Assembly (NCBI RefSeq): GCF_002858745.1
Contig: NZ_PJRO01000001.1
Span: 310,001-374,000, forward strand
Reading direction: 5' to 3'
DNA length: 64,000 bases
Source: Mesorhizobium loti
GTDB taxonomy: Bacteria > Pseudomonadota > Alphaproteobacteria > Rhizobiales > Rhizobiaceae
In this document: positions 1-16,795 of the stretch, piece by piece
How positions within the stretch are numbered: position 1 is the first letter of the stretch
Layout of the letters: each line of letters begins with the position of its first letter
Program-made: the position numbers and the translations under genes
The notes under the pieces: generated by a model
Seen by the model: the letters and a program-made list of their open reading frames with translations, nothing else
The model's database searches: none
Told to the model about the DNA's origin: nothing

Positions 1-38
1 TGGCGCGGCTTGCGGATCAGCTGGTTTACGGTAGGCAT
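1..38 (-). CDS. rpsL: 30S ribosomal protein S12, N-terminal fragment
   Basis: Only the first 12 codons lie inside the window; they read MPTVNQLIRKPR on the minus strand, the invariant N-terminus of S12, the decoding-centre protein of the small subunit. A strong Shine-Dalgarno (AAGGAAGG) sits 4 bases before the ATG. The gene continues beyond position 1. It follows rpoC on the same strand, as expected for the rpoBC - rpsL-rpsG-fusA arrangement, although here several unrelated genes lie between them. Confidence 0.95.
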   Translation of the reverse strand, partial: MPTVNQLIRKPR

Positions 39-503
39 TAAACCTTCCTTCTAGTTCTCAATCTCGTGTCGCAAACCCATTACGGGCCGTTTCAAGCGGC
101 TTTCCATACGCAAATTCGGGCCGAAACCGCGCGTTTGCGGTCTTGCCCGAACAAAAAGCAGAGGAAGCGTTGCCGCTTCATGCGTGACGGAAATGTCATT
201 CGCTCGTAAAACGAACCCTGTTTGAGGCAAACTCCAAGGCGCGACGCCTTGGAAAAGCTGACCTCACATCGGTTCAGACGTCGCGGCTTCTACTCGCAAC
301 ATCGCAAACCGTCAACCCCGTAGCCCCAGAAATTCCGCTTGGGCCGAGGCTTGGCTGCCATGCGCGCAATGCATGTAATATTCTTGCGTCTTTTTGCACA
401 TGCGAAGAAGAAAGTGACCGGCCTGCGGCTGTCACCCGGCCCGGCTTCGTGCAAAAAGGAGCAAAATGTCCCTTGGGACGGATGCATACGAAGGAATCAG
501 TCT
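39..503. other. Non-coding interval upstream of rpsL
   Basis: About 465 bases between the rpsL start (minus) and the first plus-strand gene. It should hold the promoter and leader of the rpsL (str) operon and the promoter of the plus-strand operon. I see no supported gene here. An open frame runs in from position 339 but its ATG has no Shine-Dalgarno and its first part does not look like coding sequence. Confidence 0.6.
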
Positions 504-800
504 TTGCAAGACCCTTTGAACGACAATGACGAGCCGCGGCCGGTCATGATCATCACCGGCCGCGTCTGGAAGAAGAAAGGCGGCAAGCCGGAGGGTGTCC
601 ATGTGATGCTGACGGCACCAGATGATGATTCTGCCGTGCGTCGTGCCCTGGAATCACTCGCAGCCGAGGGCTACGCCGAAGCAGAACTCGACCAGATCGG
701 CGAAATGCAGGAAGAACCCGACGAGGAGCCGCACATTTCCGCCTATCAAGGCGCGCTTGAAGGTGAAGTCTCGATCGTCACCTTCGACGAGCCGATCTGA
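504..800 (+). CDS. Small acidic conserved-looking hypothetical protein
   Basis: I do not recognise this gene. The likely start is TTG at 504, eight bases after AAGGA (491-495), giving 98 residues; an alternative ATG at 546 gives 84 residues ([13 protein letters not shown]...). The N-terminal part is basic, while the middle and end are acidic ([10 protein letters not shown]), with no signal peptide or membrane segment. It ends 13 bases before the PLP enzyme gene, which in turn overlaps the dehydrogenase gene, so the three are probably cotranscribed. A long near-palindrome (535-564) covers the alternative ATG. The function is unknown; the compact alpha/beta-looking composition would suit a small accessory or regulatory protein, but that is only an impression. 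Confidence 0.7.
   Translation: MQDPLNDNDEPRPVMIITGRVWKKKGGKPEGVHVMLTAPDDDSAVRRALESLAAEGYAEAELDQIGEMQEEPDEEPHISAYQGALEGEVSIVTFDEPI
535..564. repeat. 30-bp near-perfect palindrome over the possible ATG start
   Basis: Arms 535-544 and 555-564 are perfect inverted copies (CGCGGCCGGT / ACCGGCCGCG). The centre 546-553 is ATGATCAT, itself a palindrome. Only positions 545 and 554 break the symmetry. The ATG at 546 lies in the centre. Confidence 0.75.
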
Positions 801-813
801 ACGGACGAAGACG

Positions 814-1926
814 GTGGCAGGGGATCAGAATCAAGAGAAGACGCCGCGGGACTGGGCCGATCGCGCCGTCGCAGCGATCGAGGCGGATCAACATCGTTCG
901 GCCGACACGCATTTGTGGAAGCTCGACGTGCCGTCCCTCCCCGGCATCGATCTCTATCTGAAAGACGAATCCACACACCCGACCGGCAGCTTGAAACACC
1001 GGCTGGCGCGCTCGCTCTTTCTCTATGCCTTGTGCAACGGCCTGATCCGCGAAGGCACGGCTGTGGTCGAGGCGTCCTCCGGCTCCACCGCCGTCTCGGA
1101 GGCCTATTTCGCCCGCATGATCGGCACACCTTTTTACGCGGTGATGCCACGCTCGACCTCACGCGAGAAGATTGCCGCCATCGAGCACTATGGCGGTAAT
1201 TGCCATTTCATCGACGACGGCCGGCGCATCTACGCCGAATCCGAGGAACTCGCCGAACGGCTCGGCGGCTACTTCATGGATCAGTTCACGCATGCGGAAC
1301 GCGCCACCGACTGGCGCGGCAACAACAACATCGCCGAAGCCATCTTCCAGCAGATGCGCACGGAACGCTTTCCGATCCCCTCCTGGGTGGTGATGGGGGC
1401 CGGCACCGGTGGCACCTCAGCGACCATCGGCCGTTACATCCGCTACAAGCGCCACGCGACGAGACTGTCGGTCGCCGACGTCGAACACTCCGCATTCTTT
1501 GAAGGTTACTCGACACAAAACCCGGTCGCCTCCAGCGAACGCGCGTCCCGTATCGAAGGCATCGGCCGACCGCGCGTCGAACCATCCTTCGTACCGGGCG
1601 TCATCGACCATATGCTGCGCATACCCGACGCAGTGTCGATTGCGGCCAAGCGGGTGCTGTCGCGCCGGCTTGGACGGCGGGTCGGCGGCTCGACTGGTAC
1701 CAATTTCGCGGCAATGTGCTTTCACGCCGCGCGCATGGTTGCTGCCGGAGAAAACGGTTCGGTGGTGACGCTGATCTGCGATTCCGGCGAGCGCTACGCC
1801 AACACCTACTACTCCGACGACTGGTTGCGGGCGAACGCCATCGATCCTTCGCCCTTCGAGCCGCTGCTCGAGAATTTCCTGGCCGGCGGCCCATTCGAAC
1901 TCCATCTTGAAGAAAGCTGGCGATGA
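814..1926 (+). CDS. PLP-dependent enzyme of the cysteine synthase / fold type II family
   Basis: Fold type II PLP enzyme, about 370 residues from a GTG at 814 (preceded by GGACGAAG). The PLP lysine sits in PTGSLKHR, the phosphate-binding loop in GAGTGGTS, and a C-terminal serine/glycine cradle in GSTGTNF. The segment equivalent to the TSGNTG substrate loop of O-acetylserine sulfhydrylases reads EASSGSTA, so the usual Asn is replaced. It is therefore a relative of cysteine synthase and cystathionine beta-synthase, but the substrate cannot be assigned. The open frame extends upstream to 622, but that part overlaps the preceding gene and is not coding-like. Its TGA overlaps the ATG of the dehydrogenase gene (ATGA), indicating translational coupling and related roles. 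Confidence 0.88.
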   Translation: MAGDQNQEKTPRDWADRAVAAIEADQHRSADTHLWKLDVPSLPGIDLYLKDESTHPTGSLKHRLARSLFLYALCNGLIREGTAVVEASSGSTAVSEAYFARMIGTPFYAVMPRSTSREKIAAIEHYGGNCHFIDDGRRIYAESEELAERLGGYFMDQFTHAERATDWRGNNNIAEAIFQQMRTERFPIPSWVVMGAGTGGTSATIGRYIRYKRHATRLSVADVEHSAFFEGYSTQNPVASSERASRIEGIGRPRVEPSFVPGVIDHMLRIPDAVSIAAKRVLSRRLGRRVGGSTGTNFAAMCFHAARMVAAGENGSVVTLICDSGERYANTYYSDDWLRANAIDPSPFEPLLENFLAGGPFELHLEESWR

Positions 1927-2855
1927 CCGCTGCATGCCCCATCAACATGGCCATTGTCGGCGTCGGCAAGATCGCCCGCGACCAGCATCTGCCGGCGCTC
2001 GCCAGGGACAAGGATTTTAGGCTCGTCGCGGCTGCAAGCCCGCATGGGAAAGTCGACGATGTTGCCAACTTCACCGACATCGGGACGCTCCTGGAAGCCG
2101 TGCCCGAGATCGAAGCGGTATCGCTGTGCATGCCGCCACAGTTCCGGCATGACGCGGCGCGCGCTGCGATCCTGGCGGGCAAGCACGTATTCATGGAAAA
2201 GCCGCCCGGCGCGACAGTGAGCGAGGTCGAGCAACTGAAGACGCTCGCGGCGAAAAAAGGCGTGACGCTGTTCGCCTCATGGCATTCGCGCTATGCGCCG
2301 GCTGTCGAGGCGACACGAACCTTCCTTGGCTCGGCAAGGATCAGATCCGCTGCCATCAACTGGAAGGAAGACGTGCGCCGCTGGCATCCGAACCAGGACT
2401 GGATCTGGCAGCCAGGCGGCTTCGGCGTGTTCGACCCCGGCATCAACGCCTTGTCGATCGCCACCTATATCTTTCCGCCGATGTTCATCACGGCGGCAAC
2501 CCTCGACTTCCCGGAAAACCGCGGTGCGCCGATCGCGGCACAGATGACCTTCCGCACCGATGACGGCATCCCAGTCGCTGTCGACTTCGACTGGCGCCAG
2601 ACCGGGCCGCAGAGCTGGGACATCCTTGCCGAGACAGACAACGGGTCGATGGTGCTGTCCGGCGGCGGCACCACGCTTACCGTCGATGGCAAAGTCGAGC
2701 AGGAGGGCCCGGAGACGGAATACCCAATGCTTTATCGCCGCTTCGCCGAACTGGTGCACGGCCGAAAATCCGATGTCGATCTCGCGCCCCTGCAGCATGT
2801 GGCGGATGCGTTCATGCTGGGCAAGCGCAATGTGGTCGAAGCCTTCTTCGACTGA
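1923..2855 (+). CDS. Gfo/Idh/MocA oxidoreductase, probable L-arabinose/D-galactose 1-dehydrogenase
   Basis: A 310-residue NAD(P)-dependent sugar dehydrogenase. The N-terminal Rossmann motif is [15 protein letters not shown], followed by the family EKPPGA motif around residue 97 and the block [16 protein letters not shown] then [15 protein letters not shown]. These blocks closely resemble, from memory, the Azospirillum brasilense L-arabinose 1-dehydrogenase (D-galactose 1-dehydrogenase) subgroup, which oxidises the aldose to the lactone as the first step of non-phosphorylative pentose/hexose oxidation. Cytoplasmic. It overlaps the PLP enzyme gene by 4 bases and ends just before a terminator. 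No lactonase, dehydratase or sugar transporter lies nearby, so the pathway would have to be completed from elsewhere. Substrate assignment is inference. Confidence 0.85.
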   Translation: MTAACPINMAIVGVGKIARDQHLPALARDKDFRLVAAASPHGKVDDVANFTDIGTLLEAVPEIEAVSLCMPPQFRHDAARAAILAGKHVFMEKPPGATVSEVEQLKTLAAKKGVTLFASWHSRYAPAVEATRTFLGSARIRSAAINWKEDVRRWHPNQDWIWQPGGFGVFDPGINALSIATYIFPPMFITAATLDFPENRGAPIAAQMTFRTDDGIPVAVDFDWRQTGPQSWDILAETDNGSMVLSGGGTTLTVDGKVEQEGPETEYPMLYRRFAELVHGRKSDVDLAPLQHVADAFMLGKRNVVEAFFD

Positions 2856-2874
2856 CCAACATGTGGCGCAAGCA

Positions 2875-2907
2875 AAAAACCGGCAGGCGTTTCGCCCGCC
2901 GTTTTTT
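2875..2907 (+). terminator. Rho-independent terminator after the dehydrogenase gene
   Basis: A run of A, a GC-rich stem (CGGCAGGCG with CGCCCGCCG, one mismatch) with a tight TTT loop, then six T. It starts 20 bases after the stop codon of the plus-strand operon. Confidence 0.8.
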
Positions 2908-2976
2908 GCCGCTGCGAGCAGTCTGGAGCGCCACGTATCCATTCAGATGCGCAAAGGACACTCCAGCACTTTGAAC

Positions 2977-3030
2977 CTGCGCATCGTGCTTTCCGAAAAT
3001 CGATCCGATTTTCGAGCCAATGTGCTGGTT
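2977..3030. repeat. Short intergenic palindrome, RIME2-like
   Basis: A perfect 9-bp inverted repeat (2994-3002 CGAAAATCG and 3006-3014 CGATTTTCG, loop ATC) flanked by loosely inverted GCGCATCGTGC and CCAATGTGC. It resembles the second type of small palindromic repeats spread through rhizobial genomes. It lies between the convergent dehydrogenase and permease genes. Confidence 0.45.
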
Positions 3031-3038
3031 CGCGCCGC

Positions 3039-4457
3039 CTAATTCACCGGGCCGGGCATACCACCCTCGCCCACAGTCGGAGCTTCAGGCTTTACGCCGG
3101 TGGCGCGGTTGATGAAGACGGTGACCACCCATAGCACCACGCCGATGGCGAGCAGAACGCCGGCGATCTTGTACTGCTCGGGATTGCGCCCGGTCCACGG
3201 CCCGGTCAAGAACCCGCAGGCAATCGCCCCGATAATCGGCAGAATGGTCGGCGCCGTGAAATGGGAGTGGTCAACCTTGTCCTTGCGCAGCACCAGTACC
3301 GTAACATTGACGATGGTGAACACGCACAGGAGCAGCAACGCCGTCGTTCCACCGAGCTGTGGCACCGAGCCGACGAAGGTGATCAGGCCAAAGGCGAGCA
3401 GCGTCGTGAAGATGATGGCAATGTAAGGCGTCTTGCGCCCCGAATGCACCTTGCCGAGTACCGGCGGGAGCACATGCTCTCGGCTCATGCCGTAGACCAG
3501 GCGGCTCGCCATCAGCATGTTGATCAGTGCGGAGTTGGCCACGGCAAACATGGTGATGAAGGCGAATATCCAGATCGGAAAGCCCGGCGCACCGGTCGAC
3601 ACCACTTTGAGCAGCGGCGCTTCACCCTCGCCGAGTTCCGCAGGCTCGACCAGCGTGACTGCCGAGACAGAGACCAGCACATAGATCACGCCAGTAATCA
3701 GCAGCCCAGCCAGCAGGATCTTCGGGAAAATCTTGGTCGGCTCCTTTGTCTCCTCTGCCATGTTCACCGAATCCTCGAAACCGACCATCGCAAAGAAGGC
3801 AAGCGTGGTGGCGGCGATCACCGGCCAGAATGGGCTGACACCCTCCGGGGTGTGGAATTCGGCGACCCGCGAAACATCGCCCTGCCCCATGCCGATCGCC
3901 CAAAGCCCGATGGCTATGACGATCAGCAGACCGGTCAGTTCAACGCAGGTCAGAACCACATTGAGCTTCACGCTCTCGCCGACGCCGCGGAAATTCACTG
4001 CAGCCACGATGGCCATGAAGGCGAGGCCGAGCAGGATGATGCCGTTGCCGCTCTCCAACCCCAAGCCAAAGGCGGACGAGAAATTGACCGCGAAGGCGCG
4101 CGATGCCGTCGAGGCCGAAGTGATGCCCGAGCACATCACGGCAAAAGCAACGATGAAGGTGATGAAGTGGATGCCGAAGGCTTTGTGTGTATAGAGCGCG
4201 GCGCCAGCGGCACGGGGATACTTGGTCACGAGTTCAAGGTAACTGAAGGCGGTGATGACGGCGACGACGAAGGCGACCAAAAACGGCAACCACACCACGC
4301 CGCCGACCTGCTTGGCGACCTGCCCGGTCAACGCGTAGATGCCGGTGCCCAGAATGTCGCCGACAATGAACAAGAGCAGCAGCCACGGGCCCATGACACG
4401 ATGAAGACTGGGCTCCGCCGCGTCTGTATGGCCTGATTTCAAGGTTGCGTCGGTCAT
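3039..4457 (-). CDS. APC superfamily amino acid permease
   Basis: A 472-residue polytopic inner-membrane transporter, predicted to have about 12 hydrophobic segments. The first helix carries the APC signature GDILGTGIYALTGQ, where the unwound part of TM1 binds substrate, and TM6 carries AFFAMVGFEDSVNMAEETKEP, typical of the cationic amino acid / YfnA-like branch. This family imports amino acids by proton or antiport coupling. The substrate is not determinable from sequence. The start is clear: GGAGGG lies seven bases before the ATG. It stands alone downstream of ogt on the same strand, separated by 250 bases, so it probably has its own promoter. Confidence 0.9.
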   Translation of the reverse strand: MTDATLKSGHTDAAEPSLHRVMGPWLLLLFIVGDILGTGIYALTGQVAKQVGGVVWLPFLVAFVVAVITAFSYLELVTKYPRAAGAALYTHKAFGIHFITFIVAFAVMCSGITSASTASRAFAVNFSSAFGLGLESGNGIILLGLAFMAIVAAVNFRGVGESVKLNVVLTCVELTGLLIVIAIGLWAIGMGQGDVSRVAEFHTPEGVSPFWPVIAATTLAFFAMVGFEDSVNMAEETKEPTKIFPKILLAGLLITGVIYVLVSVSAVTLVEPAELGEGEAPLLKVVSTGAPGFPIWIFAFITMFAVANSALINMLMASRLVYGMSREHVLPPVLGKVHSGRKTPYIAIIFTTLLAFGLITFVGSVPQLGGTTALLLLCVFTIVNVTVLVLRKDKVDHSHFTAPTILPIIGAIACGFLTGPWTGRNPEQYKIAGVLLAIGVVLWVVTVFINRATGVKPEAPTVGEGGMPGPVN

Positions 4458-4707
4458 CGGTCCCTCCTCGTTGCGGCGCCGCGACCATCAGGTCGAACAG
4501 GACACTGCATCCTCGTTTCGCGCATGAACCGGCCAGCGTTGCGGTCACGGATCAAACTTCGGACCCCCCTTCATCCCCCGACCGAGTATGGAGCAGAGAC
4601 AAGGGATGTCAAACTGCCGCAGCCATCTTGCACAGGCGGCCAAAGCGGCACGCCAGTGTCCAACTGATGTGGCAGTCTCTAATGGACATGGAGACGTTCG
4701 CTCGGCC

Positions 4708-5247
4708 TCAGGATCCGGCGTAGCGTGCCTCATGGTCGAGCAGCCAGCGCTTGCGTTCCAACCCGCCACCGTAGTTGGTGAGCGCACCGTTGGCGCCGAC
4801 CAGACGATGGCACGGCACGACGACCGAAAGCGGGTTGGAGCCATTGGCATGGCCGATTGCGCGCGCCGCCTTCGGCCGACCAAGCCGTTCGGCAAATGCA
4901 CCATAGGCAAGCGTTTCGCCAGGCGCGACTTCGCGCAGGGCCGTCCACATCTCGTTCTGAAAGGCAGTTCCATCCAGCCCGACCGGCAAGGTGCGGAGAA
5001 AACCGACCTCGCCGTCAAAGTAAGCCGCGAAGGCCTGCCTGGATTTGGCGGAAACAGCCCCCGCCCTCAGCTGATAGCGGCCCGACGCCAGGCGATGGCG
5101 TAACCACCGATCCATGCGGCCGGCGCAATCGGCAAACTCGACCATGAACAGTGCGTCTGTCTCGTCCTCGATCGCAACCAGCGGTCCGATCGGCGAGGCA
5201 ACCGTTCCGGAAACCAACCCAATCTGCCTGTCACCTTTCCGCGTCAT
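4708..5247 (-). CDS. ogt: Methylated-DNA--protein-cysteine S-methyltransferase
   Basis: A 179-residue O6-alkylguanine-DNA alkyltransferase, which transfers the alkyl group from damaged guanine to its own cysteine in a suicide reaction. The active-site motif VVPCHRLV is present with the acceptor cysteine at about residue 146. The DNA-binding HTH region is ALREVAPGETLAYGAFAERLGRPKAARAIGHANGSNP. The N-terminal ribonuclease-like domain is short, and no Ada-type regulatory zinc domain is present, so it is a stand-alone repair enzyme. It follows a predicted nucleic-acid 2OG oxygenase by 120 bases on the same strand; the two could form a DNA-repair pair. Confidence 0.93.
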   Translation of the reverse strand: MTRKGDRQIGLVSGTVASPIGPLVAIEDETDALFMVEFADCAGRMDRWLRHRLASGRYQLRAGAVSAKSRQAFAAYFDGEVGFLRTLPVGLDGTAFQNEMWTALREVAPGETLAYGAFAERLGRPKAARAIGHANGSNPLSVVVPCHRLVGANGALTNYGGGLERKRWLLDHEARYAGS

Positions 5248-5366
5248 CGAACCCTCTGCACTCCCTATCGCTCATTCCGGCAGTCATGCCCCGCCAAGCG
5301 TAGCTGTTTTGCGTCCCGTTTCCTGTCAGGAGTATTCGGAACGTCACAGAAAAAAGGCATCAACGC

Positions 5367-6110
5367 TCAACGTGCGTCGTGGAAGATGATTCCGACCGTG
5401 TGGCGGTGTCCCGACCTGATCCGGCTGACGCCATGACGCAGGTTGACACGGTAGTTGCCCTTTGTGCCCTGCACCGGCCTATTGTGGACAGCGAAGGCAA
5501 CGGCGTCGCCCTGGTGGAGCGGCACGACCTCGGCGCGGCTCTGCATGCGTGGGCGCTGTTCGGTCAGCACGAACTCGCCGCCGGTGAAATCACGGCCGGG
5601 CTCGGAAAGCAGCACCGCAACCTGGATCGGAAAGGCGAGATCACCATAAAGATCCTGGTGCAGGCAGTTGAAGTCGCCGGCCTTGTACTGCAGCAGAAGT
5701 GGCGTCGGCCGCTGCTGACCTGCAGCGTGACAAAGACCGAGATAAGCTTGATGCGCGGGCGGATAGCGCTGGTCGATCCCCATACGCTCATTCCAGCCGT
5801 TGGCGACCGTGGCCAGATGGGGATAAAGCGCGGTCCGCAGCCCACCGATCAGGCCCGGCAGCGGATATTTGAAATAGCGGTACTCGCCTTTGCCGAAACC
5901 ATGCCGGGCCATGATGATGTGGCTGCGGAAGTGCTCTTCGTGCGGGTACAGCGTGGCGATATCGGCGCATTCCAGGGGAGAAAGCAGCTTATCGATCACG
6001 GCACAGCCATAAGCATTCAGGTCGGCGCCGAGCGCTCCCCAATCATAGGCAGCAACGCGCTGCTCGGCGGATTGACTGGTCGACTGACCAATGTGGGTGC
6101 TGGCGTGCAT
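5367..6110 (-). CDS. 2OG-Fe(II) oxygenase, Oxygenase-NA (DUF2086) type
   Basis: A 247-residue cytoplasmic non-haem iron dioxygenase. The start at 6110 is decided by a perfect AAGGAGG seven bases upstream; the open frame runs further to 6200 without support. The iron-binding triad is visible as HQD (residues 151-153) and a distal His in RVNLRHGVSR (226), followed by a conserved Arg region that would hold 2-oxoglutarate. Sequence features fit the family Pfam calls Oxygenase-NA (PF09859), which Aravind and colleagues predicted to act on nucleic acids. Its placement just upstream of an O6-alkylguanine alkyltransferase supports a role in dealkylation or base modification, but no activity is established from sequence. 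Prolyl hydroxylase-like activity is the alternative. Confidence 0.85.
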   Translation of the reverse strand: MHASTHIGQSTSQSAEQRVAAYDWGALGADLNAYGCAVIDKLLSPLECADIATLYPHEEHFRSHIIMARHGFGKGEYRYFKYPLPGLIGGLRTALYPHLATVANGWNERMGIDQRYPPAHQAYLGLCHAAGQQRPTPLLLQYKAGDFNCLHQDLYGDLAFPIQVAVLLSEPGRDFTGGEFVLTEQRPRMQSRAEVVPLHQGDAVAFAVHNRPVQGTKGNYRVNLRHGVSRIRSGHRHTVGIIFHDAR

Positions 6111-6218
6111 GACGGCCTCCTTGGCGTGGGGGTCCGTACCAACAAAGGCCGGAACGGATAATCTGCCGCCGAGAGTAGAAGCCGAACTACGGCGCCGCAT
6201 TCCGTTTCTTGCTTTGTT

Positions 6219-6635
6219 TCAACAGTCGCCACTGCGCAGCGATTTCACCAGCTGGGTGACGATGGGGTCGAAGGTCTTGGCCTGGGCCTTGTCATATTCG
6301 AGGCGGAAGTATGCAACGGCGTCGTTGCAGACCGGAATCGCGCGTTCGTAGTAGACACGATCGCCCTTCGAGCCCGACCATACCGCCCAGTTGGACTTCT
6401 GTCGCTTGTAGGCAACCGACCAAACGGCAAGTTTGGCGTTTCCGTCGGGCGATCGCGCGGTGCCCCCATCGCCGTTTGCGGATTCTTCGATGGCCGAGAA
6501 ATCCCCCGGAACATCAATCCAGTAGTTGTAGCGGGCGTTTCCGTAAGACGTCCAATCGCCAGCCACGGTCTGGGCAGTCGCGGCAAGTGCGAGAGAGACA
6601 GCGAGGGTAACGTATCTCGTGGCGGCGCATCTCAT
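6219..6635 (-). CDS. Small exported hypothetical protein
   Basis: A 138-residue protein with a clear N-terminal signal peptide (RYVTLAVSLALAATAQTVAG, cleavage around residue 26), so it is probably periplasmic. The mature part is about 110 residues with NYWIDVPGDFSA near its start, a pattern seen in rhizobial secreted proteins of unknown function that read as a short beta-rich domain. Two cysteines (in PVCNDA and at the C-terminus) might form a disulfide. GAGG lies upstream of the ATG at 6635. It lies between the rpoC terminator and the 2OG oxygenase on the same strand. I do not assign a function. Confidence 0.8.
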   Translation of the reverse strand: MRCAATRYVTLAVSLALAATAQTVAGDWTSYGNARYNYWIDVPGDFSAIEESANGDGGTARSPDGNAKLAVWSVAYKRQKSNWAVWSGSKGDRVYYERAIPVCNDAVAYFRLEYDKAQAKTFDPIVTQLVKSLRSGDC

Positions 6636-6731
6636 GGCGACCTCGCAATGGAACCGAGCTTGCGATCAATATCCGACGCGAAGCACCGACACCATGCTTC
6701 AGGTCGGAACCAATCCCCAACCACCAAAAGA

Positions 6732-6757
6732 AAAAGGGGCCGAAAGGCCCCTTTTTT
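6732..6757 (-). terminator. Terminator of the rpoBC operon
   Basis: A perfect 10-bp stem (AAAAGGGGCC / GGCCCCTTTT) with a 4-base loop and flanking T/A runs on both sides, so it can work in either direction. It begins about 20 bases after the TAG at 6776-6778, which supports that TAG as the natural rpoC stop rather than the TGA at 6802 reached in the unshifted frame. Confidence 0.88.
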
Positions 6758-6775
6758 GTATTGTTCGATCGCCGC

Positions 6776-10962
<4,187 letters not shown>

Positions 10963-11090
10963 GCCATTCTCCTTTTCGGGGTCCTCGAAAACCCCTTTGC
11001 ATGTGACTGCGAGCCACCGCTCGCGAAAACCGGCCTGCGCCGGAAAATCTCAGGCGGGCGCGGATAAATCCGCGCCCGCGAAATGCAGTC

Positions 11091-15227
<4,137 letters not shown>

Positions 15228-15419
15228 CGTCGCTCCTTGGCTAGCTCTTGGGGCAGGCATTCGCCTCGACCTGCCTTGCAATTCTCGACCGCCTCCGCAT
15301 GGCGGTCCCTACAGGTACCCTTCGCCTTCCGGCGCCGGGCCAGAACGGTTGAAAACCCGTTTCCTGAAAGCCGGAATTCGGCCCTCAGGAAAGAGGTTCC
15401 CACAACGTCCCTTCAGGAC

Positions 15420-15445
15420 CGGTGGACGGCATGTGCCGTCCACCG
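15420..15445 (-). promoter_or_regulatory. Strong hairpin between rplL and rpoB
   Basis: A perfect 12-bp inverted repeat (15420-15431 and 15434-15445) with a two-base centre, 11 bases after the rplL stop. No U-run follows on the minus strand, so it is more likely a partial terminator or RNA-processing site than a full terminator. In E. coli the same gap holds an attenuator and an RNase III site; equivalence here is inference. Confidence 0.6.
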
Positions 15446-15455
15446 AAACCCTGAA

Positions 15456-15833
<378 letters not shown>

Positions 15834-15884
15834 TTTGATATTCCTTTATAAGGTTCGAACGTGTTGTTGTGATGAGGAACGGCC

Positions 15885-16403
15885 TCACGCCGCCTCGTCC
15901 TTCCGGGCATAGGCGCCAATGACGCGCGCGACCGAAGCCGCCGGGGCATTGACAATCTGGGCGATCCGGGTTGCCGGTGTGGCGATCATGCCAACCAGCC
16001 TTGCGCGCAGCTCGTCCAGCGACGGCAGCGAGGCGAGAGCCTTCACACCGTCGGCGTTGAGCGAGGTCGACCCCATCGATCCACCGAGAATGACCAGCTT
16101 GTCATTTCCCTTGGCGAAATCGGACGCGACCTTCGGCGCCGCAATCGGATCATCCGAATAGGCGACCAGCGTCTGTCCCTTGAACAGATCGATGATGCTT
16201 TCGGATTCCGTGCCCTGAAGAGCGATCTTGGCGAGGCGGTTCTTCGCGACTTTGACGGTGCCGCCGGCCTGACGCATCTTCGTGCGAAGATCGTTCATTT
16301 GCGCGACGGTGATACCGGCATAGTGGGCCACGACCACTGAGCCGGCACCCTTGAAGGCGTCGTTCAGGTCCGTGACGAGTTCGCGTTTTTCCGCTCTGTC
16401 CAC
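15885..16403 (-). CDS. rplJ: 50S ribosomal protein L10
   Basis: A 172-residue stalk base protein starting [23 protein letters not shown]. It carries the conserved RNA-binding N-domain ([24 protein letters not shown]) and the long C-terminal helix that binds L7/L12 dimers. In many bacteria the L10-L12 complex represses its own mRNA through a structured leader; a 392-base gap with matching structured RNA lies just upstream (see the leader entry). The start has GGAG upstream. Confidence 0.97.
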   Translation of the reverse strand: MDRAEKRELVTDLNDAFKGAGSVVVAHYAGITVAQMNDLRTKMRQAGGTVKVAKNRLAKIALQGTESESIIDLFKGQTLVAYSDDPIAAPKVASDFAKGNDKLVILGGSMGSTSLNADGVKALASLPSLDELRARLVGMIATPATRIAQIVNAPAASVARVIGAYARKDEAA

Positions 16404-16599
16404 TGCCTATCTCCAGTTGACCACTTTTCCCATTTGCGGGAACAGCAGTCGGGTTGCCTTTTGCCGGGCGGGCTATCCAGAAATCCAGATCTCCCGAACG
16501 GCGCTCGAGGATCCTGCCCCCTTTCGCCACACCCGACAGGTTTCCCCGGCGCGGTGCGCAGACAAAAGGCAAACACGGTTCGAACCTTCCATGGAGCCT

Positions 16600-16760
16600 G
16601 GGCTCCGGTGTCGGGTCCTACCCCGTCTCATGCAGGCCATTCAATTAAGGTCCGCCCTTTCGGGACTAGGCCACCTGCAATCTCGGACAGGAATGCCGGA
16701 TCTCTTTCGATTTCCGGCATCCGGGCCCCGCTTGCACGGGGACCGGAATTCTTCAGGCAA
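16600..16760 (-). promoter_or_regulatory. Candidate L10 leader RNA upstream of rplJ
   Basis: The 392-base gap 16404-16795 between rplA and rplJ contains no gene. On the minus strand I see nested hairpins: TGCAGG (rc of 16674-16679) with CCTGCA (rc of 16631-16636), enclosing GTCC/GGAC (16663-16666 with 16650-16653); an 8-bp stem 16693-16700 / 16713-16720 (ATGCCGGA); and a CCCCG/CGGGG stem at 16726-16741. Position and architecture fit the ribosomal protein L10 leader, where L10(L12)4 binds to repress rplJL. A covariance search is needed to confirm. Confidence 0.55.
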
Positions 16761-16795
16761 GCCAGCGCTTCAGGCGCCAACCTGCGTTAAATATC

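Noticed and set aside
339..545. ATG at 339 as the start of the first plus-strand gene
   Set aside because: No Shine-Dalgarno and the first 55 codons are not protein-like; TTG 504 or ATG 546 are better.
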